Shown: positions 22,568-33,976 of the stretch, piece by piece | Layout: each line of letters begins with the position of its first letter | Position numbering within the stretch: position 1 is the stretch's first letter | The notes under the pieces: generated by a model | Told to the model about the DNA's origin: nothing | What the model saw: only the letters and a program-made list of their open reading frames with translations | The model's database searches: none | NCBI RefSeq assembly: GCF_023278565.1 | Contig: NC_064678.1 | Location: forward strand, 4,030,001 to 4,094,000 | DNA length: 64,000 bases | Direction: 5' to 3' | DNA from: Colletotrichum lupini | Lineage: Eukaryota; Ascomycota; Sordariomycetes; Glomerellales; Glomerellaceae | Program-made: the position numbers and the translations under genes

Positions 22568-25042
22568 ATCGTCCTGGCAATTGCACAGTCCACTTCGCAT
22601 CTGTCGAGCCTCTCTTATTATTTCGGTTTCATTGTACGAGCGTCTAAAGAACATTTCAGCGATATACCCATGGGAAAAGGACTAGGTTTTGGCTAGGGCA
22701 ACGGCGTTTACTTGGATGGATTTGAACTGCGACATAACCATGCCCTGGAAGTTCAATTGGGAACCACTGCCTCTGGAGGTCCAGAGTGAGACGGCGTTTT
22801 GATCGTGTCAGGCAAGACACGGAGACTTTTGCCTTTATTTTTCTTCCATCATGCGGTGAGCCACTCGATGGTCGGATGTCCGCTTCTTCGGCATTGATGT
22901 TCGGGATCGGAGGCATTTTTCGGCTTTCAACCACCTTGACGGCCCGAGGTCATCACCGAGTCATCAGTTGCGCAAGCTCCGGTTCTTTGGCTGGGTGTTT
23001 GTCTGCCCATAGCCTTCGAAGGTGCAGACGTGGCGTCAATACTTGCAGCCTTTGTCAGGCAGGGTTTTGCCTCTATGCATCATTCTCTAGGTCGCTGATG
23101 AGAGGAGACTATTGAAGAAGTCTAGACAACTTTCGAATTCAACAAAAGAGACCTCCTACTTTGGGATGTGTCGCATTCTTATCTACTGACGTTTTCACTT
23201 TGAATCGCAGTGATGACTAAGATTGTGATGATACAGGACAGCGGTGTTTTCAGTGTTACCGTTCTTGCGGGTGGTTGGGAAACGTGTGCAATAGACAACG
23301 GCTGCCCAGCGAGCAAGCTGTCCCGATAGGTTGGGAAGCTATTGTGGTCAAAGTAGGATTTCAAGGGAGTCTCCATTCATGCATGCGGCACAATGCACCG
23401 CGATCTTCGTTTAGAACCGGTGACGTCCACCGTCACTGCCCCCCTCTTGATTTCATCACACCTTTTTCTACCCCTCTTCAGATAAGTATCATGAAGGGCC
23501 AGCCGTATGAACATTCCAGCTGTCTCCCGGCTAACACGCTCTCCACCTGCGCAAGTGCGTATGGCATGATCCGAAAGCTGGAGGGGTTGTAAGCGAAGGA
23601 ACTCGCAGCTAATGAGGATGAGATACCCCAATTAGACTTTCAGGTGGTCAGGTCAGCGTCGACGAGGAGACGTGCAGTAGTTCCATCTGGGGCAGCTGAT
23701 CACCAATGACTGATGTCTTCCCCTTGATAGCTATGGGTAGCCTAGTTCACGAAGAGCTGGGACAGCTTAGCCGCGGACTGTGAAAGCTACTCGGAGTTGG
23801 AGCATGAGCCTGGATCGGTGGCCGGTCCGGCCGTCGAAGGCGTGATTCCTTGCAGTTTGGCACCGCCATCGCTCTTAGCCGACAACGCCCCTACTTTGCT
23901 TCTTGAAATATCTCCGTTCCATTGTTTGTCATCACTTCATCATCATCCTGGCATACCATGATCTATTTCCAAAAAGTGCCACAAGGTACAACGTCCCAGT
24001 GGAGGGTATAAAATCAAGATAAGCAAGACGAAGTCCAAATCTCGATGTAATCTTTTGCCTAGGAGGAGGACGTATGACCGGGGGTCCACGATGATAATTT
24101 TGCTTCGCCAGTGGCGTTTTTGAAGCAGACGAGCAGACGGCGTCCTGTGTCAAGCCGCCAAGGCCATGCAAAATATCAATCAAGGTTACAGTCAGCTTAG
24201 TATTCTGAAGTTTTGAAGCAAGCAGAATAATTTCCGAAGGATCAAACATGTGCCTGCAGTCTAGGGAATTGCAATATGTCTTTGTCTCCGATACCAGCCC
24301 TGGCACAGAGGGCGAGCAGATGGATTGTTTCTCCTCGAGGGTGGTTTCTCTTCTTGTTAAACGACGTTGCCTTGAAAGAAAACGATGATCGAGTTTCCTT
24401 TGATGTTGCTGTCTCTTTGCCCTACCAACCCCAGTTCTTGCAGGTACAAAGTGGGAGGTGCCTGTCTTGACTGGAATGCGGATATGCTGCTGGGTCACTA
24501 GACGACGTGGGTTGCATTCCTTTGGCCATTCAGGAACAGATGGCATCCCTCGCTGAAAGCACGGTGATCTCTGCGGTCCCCCAATTCCAATGGTGCTCGT
24601 CTCCGTGCTGCATCCATATCTCTTGCAATAGTTGCTGTGGCAGGATCAGAGACATGAGCTGGATGGTATTTGTTGACTCTCGTTCCCTCCACCCTATGTG
24701 GGTTTGCAACCATCGACGGTTTTCATTTCCGTACAAGAGTCCCATTCTTCGATGGTTATACCCCAGTTTCTCTATCATCTTTCTCTCACTCTTTTCTACA
24801 CTCTTTTTTTTTTCCACTTTCCGCAAACGAACATTGCAACATTCTCTATCTTGCCCTCTCCTTTGCTACGGGTCTTTCACCCACCATCCACCGTTTTGCA
24901 TCATAATCTACGCAACAGATCTGATCCTCACTGCTGTCTCCAGTCCCCCGCTTCTGTTCCTGATCCTTGCCTTGGCTCTGGATCGTTTGCGGAACTGATT
25001 TCTAGTACAGAGACAGAGGCAGAGACACCCGCACAAGAGAGC
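22568..25042. other. Intergenic region and long wetA leader
   Basis: No domain-bearing frame is seen. The first several hundred bases are probably the 3' UTR of the preceding gene. From about 24.7 kb the + strand is C/T-rich, with an open but hydrophobic, non-ATG-started extension of the wetA frame, as expected of a leader. One ATG-initiated minus-strand ORF (23932-24546) is listed separately. Confidence 0.5.
23932..24546 (-). CDS. Possible hypothetical protein, 204 codons, divergent from wetA
   Basis: This ATG-initiated, uninterrupted frame has unremarkable composition and an Arg/Lys/Gln-rich N-terminal third. No domain, signal peptide or transmembrane segment is evident. It would be transcribed divergently from wetA with about 0.5 kb between the starts. 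Codon choice shows no clear preference for C in third positions, unlike the supported genes, which argues against it being a real gene. Confidence 0.2.
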   Translation of the reverse strand: MPSVPEWPKECNPRRLVTQQHIRIPVKTGTSHFVPARTGVGRAKRQQHQRKLDHRFLSRQRRLTRRETTLEEKQSICSPSVPGLVSETKTYCNSLDCRHMFDPSEIILLASKLQNTKLTVTLIDILHGLGGLTQDAVCSSASKTPLAKQNYHRGPPVIRPPPRQKITSRFGLRLAYLDFIPSTGTLYLVALFGNRSWYARMMMK

Positions 25043-27172
25043 ATGACAGTGGCCGTCTCGCATTGGACGAGGAGCCCCGGCACGAGCGTCAGTCTCAGCT
25101 CGCACCCGACAGACTACAACGACATGGCCTACTCGGAAGTCCAGTTCTCAGTAGATTCAATGGACGAGGACAAAGACGGTAGCGGGGGCCAGTCTCACCT
25201 GCCCTGGGGAGAAGAGATAGAGGGAGCCGGCGGGGGAGGATCGGGCTCGGGTGCGGTCCACAGCGACAGCCTCCTCTTCGAGGACTTCGTCGACCTGGAG
25301 AGGCTTTCTTCGACGACCACCGGGGGTGACGAGCTCCCTCCCTCTGCTGCCGTGCCCGACTCGTTCTTCTACAACATGCCACTCCCCTCTCATGGGTCCG
25401 CGTCGACGACAAGCGTATCGGACGATCTGGACGACATACTAAGTTGCCACACACATCCGCTCATGGAAACTAGGACTAGCGCCGCAGCAGGTCCCGCTGC
25501 CACATTAGTGCCATCATCAGCAGCCGCTAGAGGAGGGGCGGCGACTTCAGACGCGGTGGTACCGTCTGCTGTGGGCGTTCCGGGTATCCAGTCTTCATGG
25601 ACGATCGACCGTGAAGAAGAACAAAGGAAGGCTTCGACCTATCCGGACACAGCTCACGCTGGCGGGGCCGAGTCGATCTCTGACTCTGAGCTCCTGCGCC
25701 TGGAAGGCATATCGTTGAAAGCGTCGCCATCTCGCGCTCCATCTGTCGTCGTTTCCCATCCTCCCACTCCTCTTCTTCAAGCTTCGTCCGCTACCAGCAG
25801 CAACAGCAACCTCCACCTTGCCGGCAGCAGCAATCAGAACAATACTAGCAGCAACAGTCACACCAACGGTGGTCGTAAGCCGAGCAACTTCTTCAAGGTT
25901 GTCGCATCGAAACTGCAGCAGAAAGCTGCCTCTGTCCGCCATAAACAACCCACCATGTCTACCGTCGCCATCGACAGCAGGGGTACCCTCTCCCCCAACG
26001 CCTCGCCTCGCAAGTTCAAGCTCCGTCCCGAGCATCTCCAGAACCTCGGTGGCCCTCACCCCGCAAGACTTCCCCTGTCCCCTCCCAACAGTGCCACTAT
26101 TCCCCAGGACCTGCCTTCCGCATCATCAGCCGGCGGCAACCCCATGTCGTTTGGCTGTGGCTACGTCGAAGACCCCTTCTTCGATGCTGGTGTGGCCGTC
26201 AACCACGTCCCCGTATTCCGTCGTAGCGATCCTACCACGCCACTGGACACTCCCGTTCTGGATGACAAGGGCGGCATGTTCTATCACCACCAGCAGATGA
26301 GCTCCGGTAACGTTGCCAATACCAGCAAGGCTTCCTGGCCAATGGCCACAACAACTCCCCAGACCGACTCTCATGTCGCTTGGTCCAATGCCTATGCCAC
26401 TACCGATGGCATCGACGACCAGTGGTGGGGTGGAAACAACATGGACTTGACATCCAACTCACAATATCAAGCACAGAACGCTCGCAACGCTACCTTCAAC
26501 CTCGCCATGCACACACAACACAGTGAACTGCCATATGAATACAACAACATCGCCGCCGCCGGACAGGAAATGTCAGGACTCATGATTCACATGCCTCAAC
26601 CCCGTACCACATCCTCGCCCATCGTCCACTACCAGCCCCAACAGCCACTTCACCACCAGCAACATCCCCAACAGATGACGGAGCGGCGGCCCCGCATGCC
26701 CCGTGCCCCCTCGGCCGGCGCCCGGCATATGTGCCTATCAACGCCGATGCGCAAGACGCGTAACCCGAGCCGCACACGTCAAGCCAGCCGCGACTCTTCA
26801 ACGTCGCCCACACCTACGAATCGCTCCCGTCACAGCAGCGGCGGCTCATTGTCCAGTATCGGTGGTGGCGGCGCAGCTCTCAGCGCCAGCGTTAAGAAGC
26901 GTCGGTCTTGGTCTCGTCGCGAAAGCATGCGCACTCCTTCCATCGGCAACTTGGGCGGTGCGTCCGAGGGGGTCGGCTTCGTCAACTTTACTCCCAGCGA
27001 CAAGAATGTTCTCATGACCGGTGTGGCGCCCAGCGGAAGCTCCAAGACAAAGGCACGTCGGGAGAAGGAGGCGATGGAGAAGCGACGAAGACTGAGCGAA
27101 GCAGCTATCAAGGCCGTCAAGGCCGCCGGCGGCGATGTGGACAAACTGGTTGAGGAAGGGTTCGTCTTCTGA
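25043..27172 (+). CDS. wetA: WetA-type developmental regulatory protein
   Basis: Single exon, 709 residues from the ATG at 25043. A second in-frame ATG at 25124, in a better context (GACATGGCC), would give 682 residues and may be the true start. The last 65 or so residues carry the WetA signature: GFVNFTPSDKNVL, then GVAPSGSSKTKARREKE, a run of basic residues, and AAIKAVKAAGGD near the end. An acidic N-terminal patch with LLFEDFVDLE also fits this family. The long middle is Ser/Thr/Pro/Gln/Asn-rich and disordered, with one run of histidines and glutamines. In Aspergillus and Fusarium WetA acts late in conidiation, in spore maturation and wall completion, downstream of AbaA. The protein is nuclear-type, without membrane segments. 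The long C/T-rich leader suggests transcript-level control. Confidence 0.85.
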   Translation: MTVAVSHWTRSPGTSVSLSSHPTDYNDMAYSEVQFSVDSMDEDKDGSGGQSHLPWGEEIEGAGGGGSGSGAVHSDSLLFEDFVDLERLSSTTTGGDELPPSAAVPDSFFYNMPLPSHGSASTTSVSDDLDDILSCHTHPLMETRTSAAAGPAATLVPSSAAARGGAATSDAVVPSAVGVPGIQSSWTIDREEEQRKASTYPDTAHAGGAESISDSELLRLEGISLKASPSRAPSVVVSHPPTPLLQASSATSSNSNLHLAGSSNQNNTSSNSHTNGGRKPSNFFKVVASKLQQKAASVRHKQPTMSTVAIDSRGTLSPNASPRKFKLRPEHLQNLGGPHPARLPLSPPNSATIPQDLPSASSAGGNPMSFGCGYVEDPFFDAGVAVNHVPVFRRSDPTTPLDTPVLDDKGGMFYHHQQMSSGNVANTSKASWPMATTTPQTDSHVAWSNAYATTDGIDDQWWGGNNMDLTSNSQYQAQNARNATFNLAMHTQHSELPYEYNNIAAAGQEMSGLMIHMPQPRTTSSPIVHYQPQQPLHHQQHPQQMTERRPRMPRAPSAGARHMCLSTPMRKTRNPSRTRQASRDSSTSPTPTNRSRHSSGGSLSSIGGGGAALSASVKKRRSWSRRESMRTPSIGNLGGASEGVGFVNFTPSDKNVLMTGVAPSGSSKTKARREKEAMEKRRRLSEAAIKAVKAAGGDVDKLVEEGFVF

Positions 27173-30100
27173 GCAAAGCATTCTTCTTCCTTCCAATGTA
27201 CAGCAGGTATACGCTTGGGGAGCGCTTGGGAGTTCATTTTTGGGTCAGGACATGCTTGGGTCCTAAGGGATATCAGGCGTTTTCAAGGGATCATCAATTG
27301 TCGGCGATTGATCCGTGAGGTTTTTCCTTCTCTGGATGGGGTTTGCTTCTTTCTCGCCTCTTTCAACTTTTGCTTTTTTTCATTTACACAACGGCATGGG
27401 GAGCGCGAGCTCCGACTGACGCCTGACCGGCTTATCCACGATAGCCGCTTTACTTTCTTACCATCACCAACAAGTACTTACTAGCTAATCTCCTTTTCCT
27501 TATGTTGGATCAACCCAAAATCACAGGCTGGAACCCAGGGTATGAGATATGGAGGGATAGGTTATCTTAGCAAAACAGATGAAACATCAAAATATCACAC
27601 TATTCAAACAAACTGTGAAGTCCCCTTTGAACGTGATACTATGCTTCAGACTTTCCCATGGCCCAACTTTCCCATCACGAATATCTACATCACTTACCCG
27701 AGACCAATGGCATCACACGAGTCATCCTTCTTTGGAAGAACAATAACAACAACATCAACATTATCTAATCAGTCAGCAAATAGCAGTCATTCTGCTACTA
27801 CTCGGCGGTGCCTTGCGGTCGATCCATGAGTGACGCCTCGCGCAGCCTCTCGCTAGATCCCAGTCCGCAGGGTCGGGGCAGCCTCTCGTGGTGAACTACG
27901 GCGCCGCTACGTGAGGCCGTCTCTCGACCAGCCGTTAGCCGATCTACGCTGGGCAGAGCGCCGCCCAGGTCAGGCCGCCAGAGCAGGAGGGGGTATCCTC
28001 CGTCCCTTCTCTTCCTTCCCCTGGGCCGAATCTCGCTCGTCACGTTCGGTGTCTGTGCGATCCCGCATCATCCGTGCCATCCCCATGACAGGCGAGCGGG
28101 CGGGCGTTATGGAGAATAAGCAGGTACCCCCTTCCACCCCCCCTCCGGGAGCCAACACAGACCAACTTCCGACGACGATGATGGGGAGGATGAGGAGGAG
28201 GGGGCCCAGAAGTGCACCTGACCAGGATGTAGCGAAAGAGGTCCAGGCCCAGGGAGACTTACTGGGATAATGACTTCCTACAGACAACGAGGACTATCTC
28301 ACCTAGGAAAGGATAAAGGCAATCACAACCCAAATGTGAGTGGAGCAAGGGGGTGTGGGCTGGCCTGTGTTAGTCCCTCCTCCCCGTTCCCTTTAAAGGT
28401 TCAAATCGCCGCAAACAGATAGCTCTTTTGCCCTCTTTCTCGTCCTCTTATCCCATCATGACTTGGCTTTCGCATCCACCTCAGCCAGACGCTCCCCGGA
28501 TTCTCCGCTAAGCCTTACCTCTCGCACTCCTCGGTCTTCTCTATCACCCACCCACACTGACATTCGGAGACGCCTCCTCTGCTATCCTAGCAAGACCGTC
28601 GGGATTTGAAGTTGGGATCTCGGTGAAATCCACCCCCTCCTCTAACGGATGATCAAGAGGGAACGGCGTCTCCATACCGCCTCACTTCTCCTCGCCCAAG
28701 GAAGGAAAATCAAGAGACAGCCACAAGCTGACATGACAGTCTGACGGTATGCCTGCCCACGCGCCTACGAGCCCGACTCTCCAAGACTAGTGCAAGATCC
28801 CCGTTGCAGAATCTCGCAGCTCAACATGCAAACTACTGTCTACAGCTGTCTGTCTGCGGCGCCAAACCCGAAATCGAAAGGTGCCAGGAGCATGATGGCA
28901 ACAGGGCGCAGTCTCGCGTATCAATGTCTCAGTGCATAGTCCACCCGCCTGGGCTTCGAGTCTCTCTATCCCGCTGCTCTCTCACAATCACGATCTCGCT
29001 TGCTCGATCACACATTCGCAGAAGTTGCTTGAATCGGGAAAGTCTCGTTCCGTTCAGATCCCCCACCGTCTACATCTTACACCCTTTCCGGAAACGTTAT
29101 TGCATCTTTACAATCCACGGCCGTACGCCGCAGCCGCGCTACGTCTCGACCCTGCAGACTCTCCTGGACCCCTTTCGCAACGTCCGTTGCCCGACTGAAA
29201 GCAGGTACTCACTACATCGCAAGCGAAACAAGATCTCTCATCTTCGTACGATGTTAACGATAGTCAACGTACCTGCATGGGTCTGGCCTTGTGTAGCCGC
29301 GACGCGGGACCACCAACGCATCTGCCCAGGCGCAGCCGCCCAGCAATGGGCTCCGTCTTCGACCGGAAGCAGCACCGGGACGAGCTCCGTCCCCTTGATA
29401 CCACTCCCAACCGCCACAACAAGCGCAAGATCTCGACTACTTTGCCATGGCGAGCCTTGTCTCACTCGCTTCATCCTAGAGATCGAGAACCTTGGCCGGA
29501 GAGGCGCGCATCTCTACCCGCGCAGTCTAGAGCATCACGACACTTGTCAAGAGAATGCGCCCCTGCCCAGACGACTGAGTAAGGGCGCGAGACACTGGGC
29601 TGACAGAATTTGATATTCTACCTCAAAGGAGCCGCGCAATACAGAAGCCTCTGACCCTGTATGGCGGGCCACGTTCTGTTGACAATGTCTTGGATCCTCG
29701 TTTCATTTCGGGCAAAGACCTGCGAATAAGTGACATCTTGTCGCCTCGTAGGCAATATGCGCCCATGATATCGTCATTCATGTCAAGAATGGCATTCTAT
29801 GAGGTAAGGTAGGAACAAACGACCATCAGTCCCCGCTTCAAGACCCTCAATTCGGTCGGCAAGCATCAAGATCCGAAACGATCACCGTTATTTGCGCTGT
29901 TCGTGCCGATGCTCTTGACTTCTCGCAGATGGTCAAACATGATCAGCATTCAACAAACATCATGGTTTCCCAACCGTCCACCAGCCATTGTATCGTGTTC
30001 GAAGCAGATTTTCTATATACGGAAAGAGAAAAGGCGTCTTACCGATGCTCTTGATTTGGTCAAGCGGCATCTTTCTCTCGTTATTTGGCCAATAACAATT

Positions 30101-33100
30101 TCTCCGGAGACATCTCTGTCATTGTCTTTCTAACTAGCTCATGGAATTCTCCGTAGCCAACTCTAAAAAGCCGTACAGGAACTATGGGGACCTCTCTGCC
30201 ACGTCCAAATCCGGACGAAAGCAGACTTTCTCGGTCGTCGTTTCTCGGTCAGTCCAGATGTATGTCTTACCCCGGGCCCCATCCGACCGCTGCTCACTTA
30301 CACCTTTTGACTAGGTTCTGATATTCTGGGCAGGCAATATCTGGGGCCAGCCGCCAGCACGATACCTACTACTGTGGCTCATGGCAGCCTTGCTATGTTT
30401 GGCAGTTCTGCCGTGTCCGCCTCAGCCCCCGCCGTCATGACAGCTGGCGTCTCGTCGACCGACGACATGACGAAGAGGTTAGCCTATAGGTTACTCCGTG
30501 CACTATCCCCTTTCTTTACTTTCAGCCCGACTGTGGCGGCCGCCATCTCACACGAGCCACAGTTTATTCTTCTCTCCATCTCTCGGGCTAATTATTCAAG
30601 CCTCATGTTGCCCAAGCGAGTATGGGATCTCCAAGAGAATAGGCGCGGCGTAGCCGGAATCCCAGAAGACCGTTACCCTCCGACCAGATTGTCCGTGATA
30701 TCCGCACATCTCGGTCAGCCATCAAGAGTGCCCGGGGCTTCGGGGTGTACAACGCGTCTGATGTAGCTAGCTCGCGCGTCTATCTGCCTTGTTCTATCTC
30801 AGTCCTGTGGTCGAACGACAATGCAATCAACCAATAACAACGACGAGAAGTCCGAGGGCCCCCACGTCGCGCCTGGTGAACCGACTCCAGACCTCGTGGA
30901 CGTTGGTGAAGAGCCCAGCAGACTGGTGATCGTACCAACCAAGCGGCCGCCAGGGGAAAAGCCCTTCCAAATACCTGAAGCCACAGGAAAGCCGGCCAGA
31001 TACCCCGAAGCCCTCGTGTTGACACCTTCAGTGGAATCCTCGCGATGCCTTCAGGCACTTCACTGCACGTCCAGAAGGGCCCGACTCTACATCGAGTTGA
31101 AGTCCTGCTCAGATGACCATCCTCCTCGTCTTCAAAACTCAGATGAAGCAGCTTGTAAACGACAACCTAATTTTGGCCTGACGACGCCTCGATACCGTGA
31201 TATCAAGCAGTAGACTGCGCCGCCGACCAACCTTGCCGTCACTCTTGGAACTACCGAGACGCGCCACACGTTGCCAGGCACAACTGTCACCTCAACTGCA
31301 GCCCAGCGGAAGTGAAAAAGCCCATCCCCAGAAAACGCCAACGCAGGTGTACCGCACCTGCATGTGCCGCTCTCCGGCTCCTGGCCCACCTGCCTTGGCC
31401 ATTACCGCCCTGCATCTGAAGCCTCACGACGACCTCCACAGTTCGAGGCCGTGGTAAACCACCGCGCCACAAGCCTGGCCTTGGTCAGCCGGGCCTGTTG
31501 TTTCCGAGGGGGTGCGGAGCTCGAGCAGCCACAGTATGTCACGATGTTGCTTCTCATAGTCGGCCGCTCTACCCTTCGCTCCCGACTGGAGATGCCTTAC
31601 GCCCGCCCTCATCTCCAGTAAACAAGCTTGGAGGCTTCCGACTCCTCAACGCCCTTTGACGAGCAAAAAGGAGCTCTGTTCACCACCCTAGACCTACCTG
31701 GACATGGCTTCTTCCCATCTACGCACCCCTCCCAGCTAGACCACTCCCCTCCTCGCTTGCCGTTTCCACATTGGAAATAGCTCGACTGAATGCCGTCTAC
31801 CCTTCTTGTCCTCTGTCGCGGCTCACGATGGCCAAGGGGTGTGATACGGGCCCAAGAGGACTGTTTCTCTCTCAACGTCGCGATGCCAAGACGCGTTGAA
31901 GGGGTCGGTTAGTCGGCCCATCTTGGCCTTGTACTACCGACCCTATCGACGGTCAAACCTGGACATCGTCAACTCGAAATCCTTCCGACGTTACACAAAC
32001 TTTGCGAAAACCGGTCTTCCGCTCCATCCCAACGTCCCACCCATCATCCGTTGGATTGCGTGTTTGAGCTCCCATGATCCCATTCTCGTTTCCCCTCTTC
32101 CAGCTCGTCAAGGTCTTGCCTGGCGGGCTGACCGATCGACAACAGCTGCCTCGTCCATCACAAATCGATGACCGTTATACAGACAAAGAAAAGGCAGTCG
32201 TCTCTTGGTCTCCGGATTTGTGTTAGCCTGGGACGGAGGGGCCTGTCTCACTGCACTCACAATGAATGATAGGCAACCTCCGTGATTTTGCTCCACCTTT
32301 TGCTTTGCCTTTTTCTCTTCTTGAGCCTGCCATCCTCTCATCCCCTCTACAGCGTCTCCCGTCCTGAATCCTATTCCTCATACTTGTTGCCTTTCTCCGT
32401 GTCGGCCTCTCTATTTCTCCACCACACCTAATCCACACCACCTTCACCGAGCCCACTCTCACCTCCCTCACCTTCCACGCTTTTCCCCTCCGAGCCCGGG
32501 GTGTGGATGACTGGATCTTCTCCTTCTCCTCCGGCCTCCTCCGGTACGGACGTATCATTCAGGTCCCGCCTGTCCATCCCACCCATCCATCCTGCTCCCT
32601 ACGCAAGAGGGTCCAGAACGGCCGTCGGTCAAACCTTACCTGCCGCGGGAAACGATATCCCTTTTCCAACTGATATCAAATCAAGACTGCCCCGGCTCGT
32701 CTTCCGGACCAGACGTTCTATCCCGTGTTGTCTCCCCCATCCCACCCACCCACGCATCATTCACTCCTTTGATGGGTTAGACAAGAACAGGTGAGCATCA
32801 ACTGACTAACGTCCGAAACTTTTTGTGTTTAGCTGTCCATCTCGCGGTAGATCAGCCGGCCGAACCACCCACCCAAACGGCCGAATCTTTAACCCCCCTT
32901 TGCCCGTTTGCCCAACTCTAAATGGGGGGAAACAAGAGAAAAAGAGAGCATTTTGATCGTCGGAGTTCTGTCCGTCTCTTGATCTACCGTGACACAAGAG
33001 CCGAGGGGAAGAGAGGACAAGACAACTCAACAAAGATGTGGACGGCGGACACCTTGGGCTTCCTCGCCGTCGGCCAATCGTGGTTCTTCCCCTCCCACCC

Positions 33101-33976
33101 CCCTAGATATCAAGGCCTGCTCGTCCGTCAGTAAAGTTTTCATCAAGAAGAATTCGCTTGGAATCAGCCTAGACATTGCTTGTCTCCGAAAAGCTTATGT
33201 AACAAAGGGATTCATTAGCTATTTTGTGAGGGTTTTTATCTGTTTTCCTTATCATGGGGTTCATCATATCCCTAAGAGAATCAAAACCTTCCAAGCTGAG
33301 TGTGACCTCGGCACGGATGGATTTGCTTTCCTCTTGCCATTGGAGCTGGCTTTTTTTTTGTGAACCCCTATCCCAATTCCTAGCCTGCCCAATCCCACTG
33401 CTGCTGTACTCGCTGGCGAGGTATCCTTTCTCCTGCCATCAGCAACTTATTTACAAAGTCAAGAAAACCCAGTACGGCGCGGCAATCCTCCTGATTAGCG
33501 TGCCCGACGACCCCGTAAAACAATAATCAACGCCGTGATCTCGGGACGCCGTCTTCAATGCCAGGCACAAGTGTGTGGAACATAGAGATGAGAGAAGGAA
33601 AAAAAGGAAGATACCATTCCGTCTATCCTGTGATGCATTGCGTCATAACCCAAGGTGAGGGCTCAAGTCTCCCTTCCCACACCTGGCACATCATTACTGA
33701 GCTGGTGGGGTTTTGGGTTCCTGTCAAAATCCCTCATGTTTTCGTGTATCCGAGAAAATGTGCCCAAGATGATTGGGTGGACCAGAATGCCAACACATAT
33801 ACAGAAGAACCGGCAAGATTGCCTAGCGCTTTGTCCTTGAGACTGTGGTATCTCCCATCAAAACGGGCAAACATCATGTGAAGTCATATCTAGTGCTCAT
33901 ATCCGGCACCACGTTGCCAAGGGCTGTTCGATTGTTAGCTACTGTATTGCCAAGTGGCTCTTGTTCCTTTGATATC
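27173..33976. other. Intergenic region, 6.8 kb, with weak coding signals
   Basis: No frame has a recognised domain. A GC-richer stretch at 27.8-28.3 kb has coding-like frames on both strands, including a minus-strand frame with a strongly hydrophobic segment around 28130-28240, but no consistent gene model emerges. At 30.18-31.21 kb there are intron-like signals and coding-like frames (listed separately). The stretch 31.9-33.9 kb lies 3' of the FLC-like gene and appears non-coding. Confidence 0.4.
30821..31213 (+). CDS. Possible exon or small gene, up to 130 codons
   Basis: The ATG at 30821 (context ACGACAATGC) opens a hydrophilic, Pro/Glu-rich frame whose first 75 codons favour C and G in third position, as in the supported genes; after that the character weakens. 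Just upstream is an acceptor-like CTATCTCAG (ends 30802) with the frame open back to it. At 30260-30314 there is a well-formed 55-nt intron candidate (GTATGT donor, TGCTCAC branch-like, CTAG acceptor) in an upstream coding-like frame starting with the ATG at 30184. The phases of the pieces do not join cleanly, so this could be a multi-exon gene I cannot resolve, or a decayed one. Confidence 0.25.
   Translation: MQSTNNNDEKSEGPHVAPGEPTPDLVDVGEEPSRLVIVPTKRPPGEKPFQIPEATGKPARYPEALVLTPSVESSRCLQALHCTSRRARLYIELKSCSDDHPPRLQNSDEAACKRQPNFGLTTPRYRDIKQ

Noticed and set aside
27798..28287. A possible small membrane protein on the minus strand
   Set aside because: One hydrophobic segment is seen, but frames on both strands look equally coding-like in this GC-rich stretch and no start or splice model is consistent.
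28804..29613. A 269-codon + frame
   Set aside because: It lacks an ATG start and any recognisable motif. Another phase over 29345-29582 looks as coding-like, so no model is supported.
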